A DNA stretch of 64,000 nucleotides from Thamnaconus septentrionalis. Its lineage: Eukaryota; Chordata; Actinopteri; Tetraodontiformes; Monacanthidae. The notes beneath the pieces are model-generated. The model saw nothing but the letters and a program-made list of their open reading frames with translations. It made no database searches and was not told the DNA's origin. Each line of letters begins with the position of its first letter. The stretch's first letter is position 1. The translations under genes were made by a program, and so were the position numbers. The stretch covers positions 14,388,501-14,452,500 of the forward strand of contig CM020519.1 in the NCBI GenBank assembly GCA_009823395.1. The letters run 5' to 3'. Shown piece after piece: positions 25,758 through 37,744 of the stretch.

Positions 25758-27569
25758 TAGCGAGTAGCTTGAAGTTTGCAACAGGTAGCTAGTGGACAGA
25801 AGAGGTTGCTACTCCTACTCGATTCTGCGATGCATGAATAAAAGTGCCATATCATATTGTGTGTATGTAAGGCTACAAACTGTGATGTAATAAATAAATA
25901 AATAAATTTAAAAACGCCCCTAACAGAGGCAAACTGTTTCATTTTTGGGCTCAACCAAGCTACGTGGCTGCTAGCCTTCTTTACAACACAGAGCGATAAC
26001 AAAGTTAATCCTCCTTGTCAATGACAAAATTACAAATACTCCTAGCCAGCAAGGGTATTTTCTGTAGGATCAGCTGCTCACATGATCTCATGCAATTTAT
26101 TTTTTTTTTTTTTGAAATGTCTGTCAAGGTAGCGTCGAATCTCCTGCTAACAAATTCCAGACACAATTAAAAACGGGAGCCAATGCCTCAAAGACGCTGT
26201 GCACAGCTGTCTTTGTGCAGATGTATGGAATCCCAGGACTCACAGCCAAGCGTCTAAGGTCCAAATCCTTCTTCTGCTTGGGTGCTCTCGCTGTACTGGA
26301 ATATTAATCATATAAAAAGAGAAAAGCCCGCAGAGGTTTAGCGTCGGGTTGACATTAACCAAGTCTCTTTTTTTGATCCTATTCGGTAGTTATGCATGCA
26401 AGTCTTGGGTGGATTTTTCCAAATTTAATCATCGCACTAATTCTTGTTTTTGTCTGGCACTTTTTTGTGGTTCTTCTTCCCGTGGCTCTGTAAAAGACAC
26501 GTGAGAGGCTAGCATTTGGGGGAAAGTCTGAATTCTTAGTAATCCGTTTGGAGAAAGTGCAGCACAACAGGTGTCCTGAGCTGAGAAAGCAATTCATAAC
26601 CTTGACTTGATGTTTCCAAAACATAAAAAGCCCACTGCAGAACCAATTTGATTCTGGGGAAAACAGTGAATCAGAAAAAACAGCCCAGACTCGATGCCTC
26701 GCAAATTAAAGGTGGAAAAAAAGCAAAACAAAACAAACTCATTTGCAAAGGGGGTTGGCTTATTTGACAAAATTCAAAAGAAGGCAAATAATAATTGCAG
26801 TTTGAGAGCAACAGGAAAAACACATTGCACGCAAGTAGCCTTAAGCTAACTAAACTAACCACCATGTCATGGCTGTAAAAGGTCTTCATGGGGAAAACAA
26901 CAGCGCAGAGTTCGTCGAGTCCAAGACAGTAAGCAGCCGTTTATCATTGTGGGAGGAACAAAAAGGGTTTTGACACTGCAGAACTGCACAGTGTTCCATA
27001 TACCTTTTAATAATGACACCGCCATGCAGAACAAAAGTTTCCCTCTTCAGAGACAGCTGTTGAAAACCTGGCCTTATATTGTGAGCCCATAAAGACTGAG
27101 CAACGAGGGTCTTTTCAAACACCAAGTTGATTGCTTTCTTTCTTTCTTTCTTTCTCTCTTTGCAGACGGCAGAGCAGCATCCCACCTGTTTATGTCACCT
27201 GCTCGATGTAGGAAAAAAAAGGAATGTTCTAATGAAACTATGGGAAACTAAGGCCAAGTGCATGGAATGATCTCATGTCCGTGGGATAACTTTATTCTGT
27301 ATTCCAAAAAGTGCAAAAAAAAAAAAATACAGTTTAGCATGTTTGTATGTTGTGGCAGTGACTTTCCACATAGCCGACCAATGGGAAGGCTGCAGTGTTG
27401 TCAAAAATATCGATATATATCTATAAATATCGATATTGAAAACTAAAAACTGTTCAATGTGACTTTTCCATATCAACGCTCGACGTGCAGGTTGGAAGCT
27501 AAGATCTTTTTATTGATATCAGACTGTGCACAATACATTGTTTTGTTTTTTATTATTCTGAAGAATGAG

Positions 27570-27601
<32 letters not shown>

Positions 27602-28755
27602 GGCGTGTTGGTTATACACAGCAGCTTTGACCCAACCGTTTGCTGAATAATACAGACATTCACACGGTTTGCGCTTCTGCAGCATTTGTTTTTTGTTTTT
27701 TGTTGTATCAGCAATAACACGAAATGGCCTTGACGGGCCCCTTTGAAACGAAGGAATGAAATACAGTTACACGCCACCGGGCGGCGCCATTGCGCAGGTG
27801 GGATTTAACATGTTTCGCAACTTCCACCAGGCGTCGCTAAAACAACTCCTGTCGGTCCTCCCCGCAATCAATCCCACAATCCCCAGTCACGCACCGGCGG
27901 TGTATTCATTTGAATGGTGGAGTCGTGGGACGCTAGCAAGCTTTGCACACAGAAGAGTTGCTGCTCAGTTTAACCTGTTTTTCACGTTTCGGAATTTCAC
28001 GCCGGAAGAGACCTTATGGCACAACACCAATGAATAGGTCGGTATTGACGTAATTTGTTCAAAACGTCACCGTAAAACTCTGGAACGGTGTTAATTAAGC
28101 CATATGTGTCCTGAGTGGAAAGTAGCTATGTGGCTAACAGCGGCCCATATGACGCTAGTTACTTCAACGTCTTCGTGTGTACTTAATAGTTGAGCTAGGA
28201 GCTAACTGATAAGGCTAGCGGTGGTTGCGAGCTAGCCGGAACACTTTGGGCTCGCCGTGGAACGTCATGCGCTTCTGTAAGGCTCCTAACATGGATTGCT
28301 TCATTTGTTGATGAACGTCAACGAGTAGCGTGAACTTTTTGGTCACTTCCAGTGACTTTTTTTTTTTTTTTGCCGTTTACCTAGCTAATGTCAGGTATCG
28401 CCGCAGCCAACGCCTTTTCCTATTCAAATCTAGTGGTTTTGTTTATCGCTCTCTCACTCATACAAACACACGCCTGTATTATTGAACGTCACACTGCTGA
28501 CGACAAGCATTTGTTTCCCCCAGCTTATAATATTACACCTTGGAACTTGTACCATAAAAGTGGCCGTCGTCCTGTAGTATTTACTATAGGTCGTCTTGTC
28601 ATTTGTTTGGCTCATTTCAACAGGGATCCTTCTGCTAGCAGCTGATGGGCATGGACTGGCTCGCGCCTCTCCTAGCAGGAAGTCTTTAAACGCCAGCCAG
28701 AACCGACCCAAATGGCTCTCTGCGATCCTGTGCCCGCCCTACTGCTGAACAGAAC
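25758..28755. other. Spacer upstream of katnbl1, including its promoter region
   Basis: No gene is supported. Contents are a (TTTC)n run at about 27133-27156, a pair of ATATCGATAT motifs at about 27405-27437 that may be a MITE end, and a poly-A at about 27576-27601. The segment 27770-28340 is richer in CpG and may hold the katnbl1 promoter; TTCT before GTAAGG at 28277 is a possible first-exon donor. A start site cannot be fixed. Confidence 0.35.
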
Positions 28756-29509
28756 ATGAAGCAGGTGTGGTGTCAATCAAATGTGAACGTGTGACTAATT
28801 GTTGTGCTATCAGAACCCCCTCCTCCAGTGACTCCTGTGTGCTTTTCTGTGGAAATGAAGCAGTGTAGTGGTGGCCTTATCCCTTATCCTCTGTTTTTAG
28901 GTGGATATTAGAAATAAGGAAGAATTAGATAAAGAAAGGTGAGTGTCCTAAAAATAAAAAAAAAAAGAAATGTTTATGTGTGGGATGCAACAAAGAAAAA
29001 AAAGTGTGCTCACTCGCCATCCGCGCCCCGTAGATCATTCCTCACAGCCACGGGGTCGTCACGACACCTTCCCATCAACATTATTACCATCGCCATTGCG
29101 TCTGTCGCCTCATGTTTTTTTGTTTTTTTGTTTTTTTGTTTTTGGCGTTAACAACCGAGACCAAACTGAAAGCCTTTTTGTCGCCTTGGCAGGTTTCAAG
29201 TCCACTACAGCACAAACAGTCCAGGCAAAGCGAGACGATCGACATCTTTCAAAAGGAAGGGCTGTCCAGCTGCGGAGGCGGGATCCAGGTCGCGCCGCCG
29301 AACCACAGATGTAGGCCGTGCCCATGACCGCGGCATGGCCAACAAAGAAAATGAGCTGACGTGCTCCGGCGAAGTGCGGGGCAACTGCGGGCTCCCCGCC
29401 AACTCTGCAGACGCCTCAAAGATGGCCGAGGCCGGCGCCAAGTACAGCGACTTTACCGAGGTGCGAGCCGCGCCGCAAGACTGCCGTCTGTGGTTGTGGG
29501 AAAAAAACA

Positions 29510-29540
<31 letters not shown>

Positions 29541-31844
29541 TTTTTTTATTGAATCTAAGAATCTAAATCGCTATTTGACACGAGGTGTCTTGTCCCCCTC
29601 TGTGCGTCTTGGCAGCTATCAAGGGACCACGAAGCTTTGACTCATGTCCTCTTTGGAAGAAATCTACGATTGAAAGTAGCGCAGACCCTATGGCGAAGGA
29701 ACGCCAGTGAATTTGTGGCCTACCTGATAAGGTAAGCAGCGATTGTGGCTCGCTGGCTTGTTTTGGTGCATTTCACGCGTGTAGCTAAGATTTCATTTTT
29801 TTGACATTCTGTTTTTCCTTTTATTAGAATTCAAGACTCCGGGGTTCTTCTTGACTGCCTTCCTGTCTTAACGAATGAGTGAGTTTCAGCGGTCAGATGT
29901 ACCATCATGAAAAAAGGAAATCTCACAAAAACACGTTTTTAACAAATCTCCGTGACATAAAATCAGTTAATGGGTTTTTTTTTAGTATTTTTGTCAGAAC
30001 TAATAAGTAGTTGGTTGAGTTAAACGAGTGTTTTTCAACCGCTGTGCCGCAACACACTCGGGCACTGTGAGATCGTGGCAGGTGAATAATTAAAATCCAA
30101 TTTCACTAAATCGGTCTAAAAAAAATAATAACACTAACATTCAGCTGCGGAGTGACTGCGCTTTAAAGGGAATGTGAGCCGAGTTTCATCCCTCAATTCC
30201 TCCCTGGATAGCAGCTTTGTGTGCATCTAACAGTATTATCATTAGTTATATTAGTATAACTAGATTAAGATGTTATATTGTCATTATGGGGCAAAAAACT
30301 GATGATTTTATAATATTATTGGTTGGGATTTTTTTCAGTTTAAAAACTGTGCCGTGGCTCAAAAAAGGTTGAAAAAAAAACACAGAGTCAGAGAAAGGCT
30401 TCTGAAGTCGCAGTGAGCAGGCGTTGACGAGGAGGGTGCGGGGTGGCACGGCCAACACTGTGCAACCTGCCGCGTGGAGATATGACAACGCCTCGGCCCG
30501 AATGCTCTGTGCGAGGGAGATCCGGCGTTGGAGGTCAGAGGAGCCTCGACGTCGTCGTCCCTTTGCAAATCAGCACGACTCCGCTTCTGCGTTCGACCCC
30601 CCGCAGGCTCCAGCAGCATAGAAAAGAAAAGGGGAAGAGCCACGTGATACTAACTGTTGCTTTTCATGGTGCTGAAACTCACAGCCATGTCTTGATGTTG
30701 TGGGTTTTTTTTTTCTGCTCTCAGCCTTCAAACTGAAGCACCAGGATTGTCACTTGGCTGCTGCGTTGACCTCATTCCCCAGGTGAAAGTGATTCTTGCC
30801 AGCAAATATGAAGAGTAAGTGTCAGTGAGTGTTGCTCAAAGACTGACGTGACTGTCGCATAAAAACCTCCCATCGTTGTCTCAAGGCAGACAGTTTGTCT
30901 GTTGCTGATTTACCGCTTTGCTGATTTTAGACATGCGTCTTCAATTTGCTGCTGCTTGAGCTTTAATATACATTCAGCAATTTTAAAGCGTTACTTCAAG
31001 ACTCAGCACCTTCGATGCATCTCTCCATTGCTCTCATTCTTCTGATGCAGGTCTTGATAACAAAAGAAACATTACAAAAAATGTTTCTCTATAACTTAAT
31101 GAAATGACAGAAAACCACCTGAGAAAACTAGTTCTCGTGCGCTACTGTCTAGAATGTGCTGCTTTCTGAGAGACTCTGTTCTCAGATATTTCCCCTGATC
31201 TGATTAAACTGTAGAACTTCTTGGTCTTAAATGTCTTGGCAGCTGTTTCCCGTGCGGCACATGATTTTCATATGACGCTTTCAACATGCTGATATTGAAA
31301 AATTGTCCCCTTTTTTTTTTTTTTTTTTCCTTTTTTTTCCCCAGACATGTGATGGTGGGTTTACACTGGGTTCAAACCATCATTAAGAAATGGTGGCCAG
31401 AACTTTCCAAGAAAGAGAAAAGACTGCGGGACAGTCGCTCAGAAGACAGGTGAACTCTGTGGCTTTCATGCAGTGTGCAGCGCGTTTCCTTAAAATGTTG
31501 TGGACCAAAGAATAAACTGACGTACAAACATACTTTTTATGTATTTGAAATGGCACATTGAGGAAAAAAAAAAAAACAATCTCACTTCTTTAGATAAGAG
31601 CTGTAAACGTAATGGGTGCGTTAGTCGGGTGCAGGTCCTCACAGTTCGGAGGGGAGGGTTTACCTGAAGGGTTTTCGTGGTTGGCACTTTTTCCCACATG
31701 TTTAAATGTCAACGTCGTGTATTTTCTAGGAATATTGAAGTGATGAAGCAGCGGCTAAAGGACCTGTGGAAGGAAGGATCCCATATATGTTTGCTCCCAG
31801 GATCTACAGGAGAACTTGCTAAGGTGAGTGTGGCTTTGGAAAGC

Positions 31845-31875
<31 letters not shown>

Positions 31876-33166
31876 CGCCAGTGGGTGACTGCTACCAAGT
31901 AAGGCGCTGCCAGGCCCATTGGGGCAAATTTAGGATTCAATGCCTTGCCCAAGGACAACTAAAGGCATGGTGTGGAACTTTGGAAATAGGCCCCAATTCC
32001 TGGGTTAGCCAGTGTGCTAATTATCAGTGGAGACCGTTTCAACACATTTCATTCAGTTCTCTCAGTTTAGCAGAGTTTGCTGGTGCTAGGCTAGCTAGCT
32101 CAAGTCAATGGCCCCTGCTAATCCACCAATGAAAACAATGCTATCCAGACCTTTATGCAGTGGTCTTGAAATGTATGATAGGCAAATTAATTATGAATAT
32201 GTCATGTTAGAAATGAAACTACCCTCGCGTCACATTGCATTTTGAGGGGCTGGTTTCTCAGCAGTTTCTCGGCAGAATTTTGCTTTTGTGCGCTGTACTC
32301 TGCTCCTGCGGCAATGACAGCAGCAGGTAAAAAAAAGCCTGTAGTTTAGATGATATTAGTCCACCGCTGCCGTAGCTGCCGTAGCCCGACTATAGGAAGT
32401 ATAACTATGTTGCTGCTGCGAAACTAGTCCCTCAAAATGCAGTGCCATAACATTATTATATCAACACAGACATTTACAATAGTTATAATTTATTTGCCTC
32501 AGGTGTGCTGTGGAATGGGTGAGATTTTTTTTTTTATTGGCAGGCTAGCAAAAAAAAAAAAAAAAGTTGATATGTGCTAGCCTAGCACCAGCAGACTCTG
32601 CTAAACTGGAGCACTGGACTAAATGAGTTGAAACTGTCTCCGCTGATGCCTGACGCGCACACTGGCGAACTTGGAAATGAGGTCCTGTGTCGAAATTGTG
32701 AAACCCCCGCCCCCTTTAAGACAGGTGGACAGTCGGAGCCACGGGTCACTGGTAGACCCGCTGTACCAACTGAACCATGTCGAAGTCCGTTTACCATCTG
32801 TAGCGCTGTAGATTTTAGCTGAGAGCGGCCTCACAGTATTTCAAAATGAACACAAAGGTGCTCCTTCCCTGTCTTTGCCACCCTGTGTTGGTTTTGGGCG
32901 GACTGCGCTCACCACTCCCATCCTGTAAAAACAAAGCTCGCATCTCTTTATTTGCGTTTGTCTTCACGCCGCTTCAATCCTGCAAAAGCTTTTAAAGAGC
33001 TACACTGCCTAATCGATTGAATGAGATGGCCAGATGGCCTGGTGGGGTAAATAAAAAAATCGTTTGCCCGCGCTCTTACTTGCACGCCGCTTCACTGTGA
33101 CGTCGGCTAACTTTTCCCGCCTCTTCGTTCCAGGCAATCCAGACTTCCCTGTCACAGCTGCCCTGA
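28756..33166 (+). CDS. katnbl1: Katanin regulatory subunit B1-like 1 (KATNBL1), multi-exon; N-terminus uncertain
   Basis: Seven firm coding exons: 29193-29460, 29616-29731, 29828-29878, 30725-30814, 31345-31449, 31730-31823, 33134-33166 (stop TGA 33164-33166). All have AG/GT borders and matching phases, including five consecutive phase-2 joins. Recognisable stretches are [47 protein letters not shown] and [13 protein letters not shown]. They match the vertebrate KATNBL1 family, whose C-terminal half is a katanin p80 con80-like helical domain that binds katanin p60 subunits and modulates microtubule severing; the human protein is nuclear and at spindle poles (established knowledge). Upstream, exon 28901-28938 (AG before, GTGAGT after) joins in frame to 29193, and ATG 28756 with a weak GTGTGG donor could precede it, giving about 267 aa against about 304 in human. 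The true start may lie in an exon I did not find. The introns at 29879-30724 and 31824-33133 contain repeats listed separately; 30815-31344 holds nothing notable beyond a poly-T tract. Confidence 0.88.
28901..28938 (+). other. katnbl1: Candidate early coding exon of katnbl1
   Basis: A 38-bp segment is preceded by a pyrimidine run plus TTTTTAG and followed by GTGAGT. Read in the frame that ends in phase 2, it encodes [12 protein letters not shown] and joins in frame to the firm exon at 29193. An ATG at 28756 (M-K-Q, then GTGTGG) would supply an in-frame start; an in-frame stop lies upstream of it at 28687-28689. Homology of this exon is too short to be sure. Transcript data would settle it. 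Confidence 0.4.
29509..29549. repeat. Poly-T tract in a katnbl1 intron
   Basis: About 40 nt of T with a single C, lying in the 155-bp intron between exons ending at 29460 and starting at 29616. It ends about 65 bp before the acceptor, so it may act as a distant pyrimidine-rich element. Length is prone to sequencing error. Confidence 0.85.
30027..30383. mobile_element. Short hAT-like non-autonomous element in a katnbl1 intron
   Basis: The ends form an imperfect inverted repeat: the left end reads AGTGTTTTTCAACC and the right end reads GGTTGAAAAAAAAACAC. Just inside each end is a GTGCCG-type motif (CTGTGCCGCAACAC on the left, TGTGCCGTGGCTC on the right). This layout is typical of abundant short fish and mammal hAT derivatives. 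There is no coding capacity and I could not assign a clean target-site duplication. It lies between the katnbl1 exons ending at 29878 and starting at 30725. Confidence 0.55.
31850..32795. repeat. Composite fold-back repeat in the last katnbl1 intron
   Basis: A (CA)n tract (about 31849-31873) is followed by decayed interspersed repeat sequence (CCTTGCCCAAGGACAAC at about 31944). Two arms, about 32005-32096 and 32574-32665, are inverted copies of each other: both contain a GTTTAGCAGAGT-TGCTGGTGCTAGGCTAGC core and a flanking GGAGAC-GTTTCAAC motif. The right side continues into GACCCGCTGTACCAACTGA, a phrase common in teleost interspersed repeats. The roughly 480-bp centre is non-coding and contains poly-T and poly-A runs. 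The family could not be named from sequence alone. Confidence 0.5.
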
Positions 33167-33748
33167 CGCGGCTCGGGCGCGGCGCCAGCGAGGATGCGAC
33201 CACTACTTCCAGGCACGTCCGCGTCTCGGGGCCGACGAAGACGACGGGAGCACGGGCGTGCGTTTACCCGGGACGCTCGAACTCAAAACCTCACCGCGGG
33301 GGACTGAACTCGGAAATTCAGACGCCTCCGTTGGCCGGAGCTCGAGACTCTCGAGGAGGACGGGGGGGGTGGCGTGGCGGGGGGCGGACCCTCCGCTCTC
33401 CTCTGCAGAAAGAAACACTGCACGCGACTGCTTCACATTGAAGTGGACCAATTTGTGAAGGGGCAAACTTAGTGGACCTCCACGAGACTTGGGTGTTATG
33501 TCGCTCTATGAAGTGCCAAGCTCTTTGTCTCTCGCTACGACACTCTTTGCCATTGAATGCAAATGCACTTGTGGTTGTTGTTATTAATTGCTCCACCGTT
33601 TTGATGTACGTGGGCCCAGGTCCGTTGGAATCATGAACTTGTGTCGGCAAGTCTTAAATTATTAGACCTGTTATTTTTTACTTTTGCCTCTTCATTTGGC
33701 ATTTGACTGTAAAATGTTGAAAACAAGTGATTATTTTAATCATCTTTT

Positions 33749-33754
33749 AAATAA
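33749..33754 (+). terminator. Candidate polyadenylation signal of katnbl1
   Basis: AATAAA lies about 580 bp after the katnbl1 stop codon, in AT-rich sequence on the same strand. It is the first convincing canonical hexamer downstream. The 3' UTR would run from 33167 to about 33775 and includes a GC-rich stretch at 33170-33420. Confidence 0.45.
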
Positions 33755-34500
33755 ATTTGCTAAAAATCATCAATTGCTCTTTTATCCCCCGTTGCATGTG
33801 CACCAAAACGTACTACAGTTAGGCGCTGATGCACTGGGAAATGGTGTCAGCAGCGGTAAAGGTAGCGTCGTAGAGAGAAGGTTGCTGGTTCAGTCCCTGG
33901 AAATCTACCTTTCAGTCAAATACGCTTGCAAACCCAGATTTTTCACCTACGTTACTGGAGCTGCACGTGTGTGTTGTGCTGGGGGAGCAGGATGTTTACC
34001 GACGCCAGCATATACACGTGTCTTGGTAATGACTAAAACACCTCTAAATTGTCAAAACTGATGAAAGGTGAAACATAACTCATGCATTATGAGTTTTCCT
34101 TGGGAAAACCCATTCTGCTTCTGCCTTTTCATAATGAAATCTCATGACTATTCAGTTTTTTTTTCATCATCTTGCACTCCAGTGACGCAGCGTCACAAGA
34201 AACTATAAACTTGATAGAACTCTGAAAATTAGCATATTTAGCCTTTCAGTACAGTCTTCAGTTACAAGGTTTTTGCCGTCTTGTTGTTTGTCTCGGCCAG
34301 GTCTCAATTCAACAATATTCTCAATTAATAATTAACCTCAATGACACCTATTAAACTTGGTTAAAGGTTAAAGGTTGTTTTTTTATGTTTAGTAGTAATT
34401 GTGTAGAACCTTTTAAACGACCCGTAAAATAAAGTAAACGCATAGAGTCGTGGAGGAAATGGAATCCTATGTCAAGTAAAACTGGGAATTGTCCATTTCC
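33755..34500. other. Intergenic spacer between katnbl1 and emc7
   Basis: No gene is seen. At about 33830-33910 there is a decayed repeat fragment with the phrase GAAGGTTGCTGGTTCAGTCC, which is typical of an abundant teleost interspersed repeat. The rest is AT-rich and unremarkable until the emc7 promoter region. Confidence 0.5.
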
Positions 34501-34524
34501 GCTCGTGCAATAAAGTTTTTTTTG

Positions 34525-34532
34525 TGACGTCA
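34525..34532 (+). promoter_or_regulatory. Palindromic CRE (TGACGTCA) upstream of emc7
   Basis: A perfect TGACGTCA octamer, the binding site of CREB/ATF-family bZIP factors, lies about 117 bp before the emc7 start codon. It is followed by a CpG-containing stretch at 34550-34590. The position fits a proximal promoter element. ATF sites are common in ER-related gene promoters, but function here is inferred. Confidence 0.45.
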
Positions 34533-34648
34533 GTTTCCGCAGAGACAGCTGATGGTTCGAGTCTTCCGCTCGTACGATCCGCTGCTGACGAGTACTCGTT
34601 TATTTAGATTAAGGTTGACCAAAGTGTAATTTGACAAAGAACGGCAAG

Positions 34649-36558
34649 ATGCTGCAACGAGAAAGGATACCGCTTTTGTGGGTTTTCATGCAGGCCGCGT
34701 TTATCGTTTCTTGGTGTTTCACTGACATGGAAACGGGGCCTGGTGCAGGTGTGTCGACCCAGCCGAACGGGGATCGCTTCAAAATCGAGGGCAGAGCGAT
34801 AGTTCCGGGGGTAAAAGCGCAAGACTGGGTGTCCGCGGCCAGAGTCTTGGTCGAAGGCGAGGAATACGTGGGATTTCTCAGGTGAGAAACGGTTACTTGT
34901 GTGTCTGGTGTCAAGTTAGCCTGTTAGCTAGGCTTTTTAGCATTAGCCTAGCCAGCTAGCTGCAGTAGCAGCCTGACATGCTACTTCACAGCAAGCCCCT
35001 AACAGCATATGGTATGTTCGGGGTGTCCTGGCTAATTTACACCTAATTGACCAATGATGGTCTTTATGCCAACCGGGGCAACGACGTGGTTATTGTATTA
35101 CTTACCTGACGACGAATGTTTAAAGTGTCAACTAACCTTAGAGCTCAGGAAGATGCTTTGTCGCACAGCATTGCTAACTGACGTTAGCATTGTATTCAAA
35201 ACAAACCTTGGCCACAAAATACAGCACCTGTTTTCTGTTCCAGTCACCAATGTGCTGATATACTGTGACGTATTTTATGTGTATAACAGCACACAACATA
35301 TTTTATGTAATTGAATTATACATTATATGTGGTGTACGGTAATTTGGGGTTTTACATTACGTGGCAGCGTCGACGTTAGCCTCTTTTTTTTTTTTTAAAT
35401 AAAGCTATTCTGTAAGTAAATTTTGTTTCAGTGAGACGTCATGTTAAATGCAAGCAACAAACAGCAAGCAGAACGAACAAACCATGTCTCTTTATTTGTA
35501 ATGTTCTTAAATCACATTCCCTTTCTATTGTCTATCTGTCTTATCCCAGAACTGATGGCAGCTTTGCTGTGAACGACGTGCCCTCAGGGTCGTACGTGGT
35601 GGAAATCATCAGTCCTAATTACAGATTTGAACCAGTACGCGTTGACATCACCTCAAAGGGCAAAATGAGGTAAGGCCGAGTCGGTCTGAGAAAGGATAAA
35701 TTAAAAGGGACACAATCGAAGGCTACGTTTCGATGCATCAATACAATTCACACCTCACTTGACTTTGCAGGGCACGTCTTGTGAACCACATTAAGACTTC
35801 GGAGGTGATTCGCCAGCCGTATCCGCTTCAGATCAGGTCCTCTGGCCCCCACAGTTACTTCATGAAGAGAGAAACCTGGGGCTGGACAGACTTCCTCATG
35901 AACCCAATGGTAAAATAAATAAAAAATAAAACGGACCATCTTGATTTAATTAATTCCCAATTGACTTTGTCATGAAAATGCTGCTACTTATAGATAGATA
36001 ATGTTTTCCTTTTTTTGGAAAGCTCACTTGTTTAAATGAATCTATCTGTTGCTCCTGCAGGTTATGATGATGGTGTTGCCTCTGCTGATCATCGTCCTGC
36101 TCCCCAAGGTGGTCAACACCAATGACCCAGAGATGAGAAAAGTAGGCAATCCTGGTTTTTTTTATGGACACTAATTTCCTATATAAAAATAATCTGAGCA
36201 ATTACTTAGTAATTTCTGTTTAATAAGTACTCATACAACTTTATGATTACCATTTACGTAAGTATTACCAATTCTTATGTTTGAGGAATTAATTTAAGCA
36301 ATAAAATACTCTACTTTTTGACTAAGATTTTTTTTTTTGTCTCTCCTTTAGTTTTCAATATAACTCTGCAAGTCCACAGCTATTACACTTGTCCCGCTGT
36401 CCTTTCAGGAAATCGAGCAGTCCATGAACATGCTGAGCCCCAACCCCGAGCTTCCCGACGTCTCCGAGCTGGTTACAAAGTTCTTCTCCGGCTCCAAGGG
36501 CTCCAGCAAGGCGGGCGGCAGCAGCAAGGGCACGCGGCCCGCGGTCAAGCGGAGGTAG
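34649..36558 (+). CDS. emc7: ER membrane protein complex subunit 7 (EMC7), complete, five exons
   Basis: Exons 34649-34881, 35550-35669, 35771-35909, 36061-36141 and 36409-36558 (stop TAG) encode 240 aa, close to the human 242. All introns are GT-AG and the phases match. EMC7 is a single-pass subunit on the lumenal side of the ER membrane protein complex, which inserts and folds multipass and tail-anchored proteins (established knowledge). Residues 1-25 form a hydrophobic signal peptide. Residues 42-150 are the lumenal beta-sandwich ([50 protein letters not shown]). [11 protein letters not shown] leads into the membrane segment at about 165-181. The cytosolic tail has [14 protein letters not shown] and a Ser/Gly/Lys-rich end, KRR. 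I chose the ATG at 34649 because it starts the signal peptide. The gene follows katnbl1 on the same strand, as in mammals. Confidence 0.97.
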
Positions 36559-37595
36559 TAGCTCACGCCGCGCCGCCATCAGTCCGCCTCACCGCTTGAG
36601 TTGCAACGTCGAAGCAAGATTTTAAAATGTCATGTTTCTCTCTCTCTCCTACTGTACAGTTTTCTTTACAGATAGATGTTTTGAGCACATCTTGTTTTTC
36701 TAATATGCTGATGGGGAAAAAAAAATATTACCACTGCACTGAATTTTCTTTAAGGGATATTTCAACATTTTGGCAAAGTCGCCCGTTGCCGTAATCGCCA
36801 TAGTCGCACGAGTAGCTACGCTCCTTCTAATTATGAGTGCCTGTTGTTGTTGAGTTCTGGGGGACGGAGATGCGAGATGTGTTCACCCTCTTGTTAATCA
36901 TAGTTTACACATGTACTCTAAAAGGTTGCGTTATTATTTCAGCGCAGGGTTGAGTTAGCTCTGAGGGAGGGAGACCTGCACCTCTGCCCCCTCAACAAAC
37001 AACAGGCAGTGCTAATTAAGGGGCCTGTGCCCACTCGTCCGACTGCAGCGCTAATGGTAAAGTTCACTTTTGCCAAAATGTCGAACCATCCCTGCAAACC
37101 CTGCGACGGCTGTTCATTTTTCATTTTGCTTTGAACTATCAACATGTGGCTCCACGACTCCTCTGTCTTTTCCCGTGCTAACTTTCTAGTGTGCGTTTCT
37201 CCGCTGCTGCTAACTCTACCTGAAAGAGAGCATATATACAGAGATTTTCTCTTTTTCTCAATTTCAGTAATAATAATAATAATGACTGTGAATGAAGCTG
37301 AATTAAATTTTAAGATTGAGTAATTCTTATTTAAAAAAAAAAAAAAAAGCCTAGATAAAGAAATTCAATGGTGTATATAATTACTGTGTTTATATCAGAC
37401 CGTCTAATTTTTTTTTTTTTTTAAACAGCAAACAGCTGGCCTTTCTCACTTTTGAACTACTATGTAAAGTACTGTATGGACAGACTCGAGTATCTGTACA
37501 TTATGTGCCTGAGATGGTCGCCATTGTCAGTTCAAATGATGTTAAAGCTCAGCAGTTACTTGAAAGATCTCAAGAGCGTGACTGGTTTTACGTTG

Positions 37596-37601
37596 AATAA
37601 A
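37596..37601 (+). terminator. Candidate polyadenylation signal of emc7
   Basis: AATAAA lies about 1.04 kb after the emc7 stop. The 3' UTR from 36559 would include an (AAT)n run at about 37268-37281 and poly-A/poly-T tracts near 37332 and 37410. The call rests on the motif and its position only. Confidence 0.4.
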
Positions 37602-37744
37602 GCAAACAGTAAAGTATATGTCAAAATCATCACGCTTGGAGTCTGTGTCACTTTTACTTCTTCGGCTTCTCGTCGAAACCCAAATCGGGCTTCGTTCTGA
37701 ATTTGTTCGCATCCATTTGCCACGTTACGTGACGGCTAGCAGCG

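Noticed and set aside
27756..28037. 93-codon ORF just upstream of katnbl1
   Set aside because: No recognisable domain, no splice context, and it lies where promoter or 5' UTR is expected.
31677..32132. 151-codon ORF that includes katnbl1 exon sequence
   Set aside because: It reads through both splice sites of the exon at 31730-31823 and on into a CA repeat; only the exon part is coding.
33835..33910. tRNA-like box B phrase GGTTGCTGGTTCAGTCC
   Set aside because: No cloverleaf can be formed around it; it is part of a decayed interspersed repeat.
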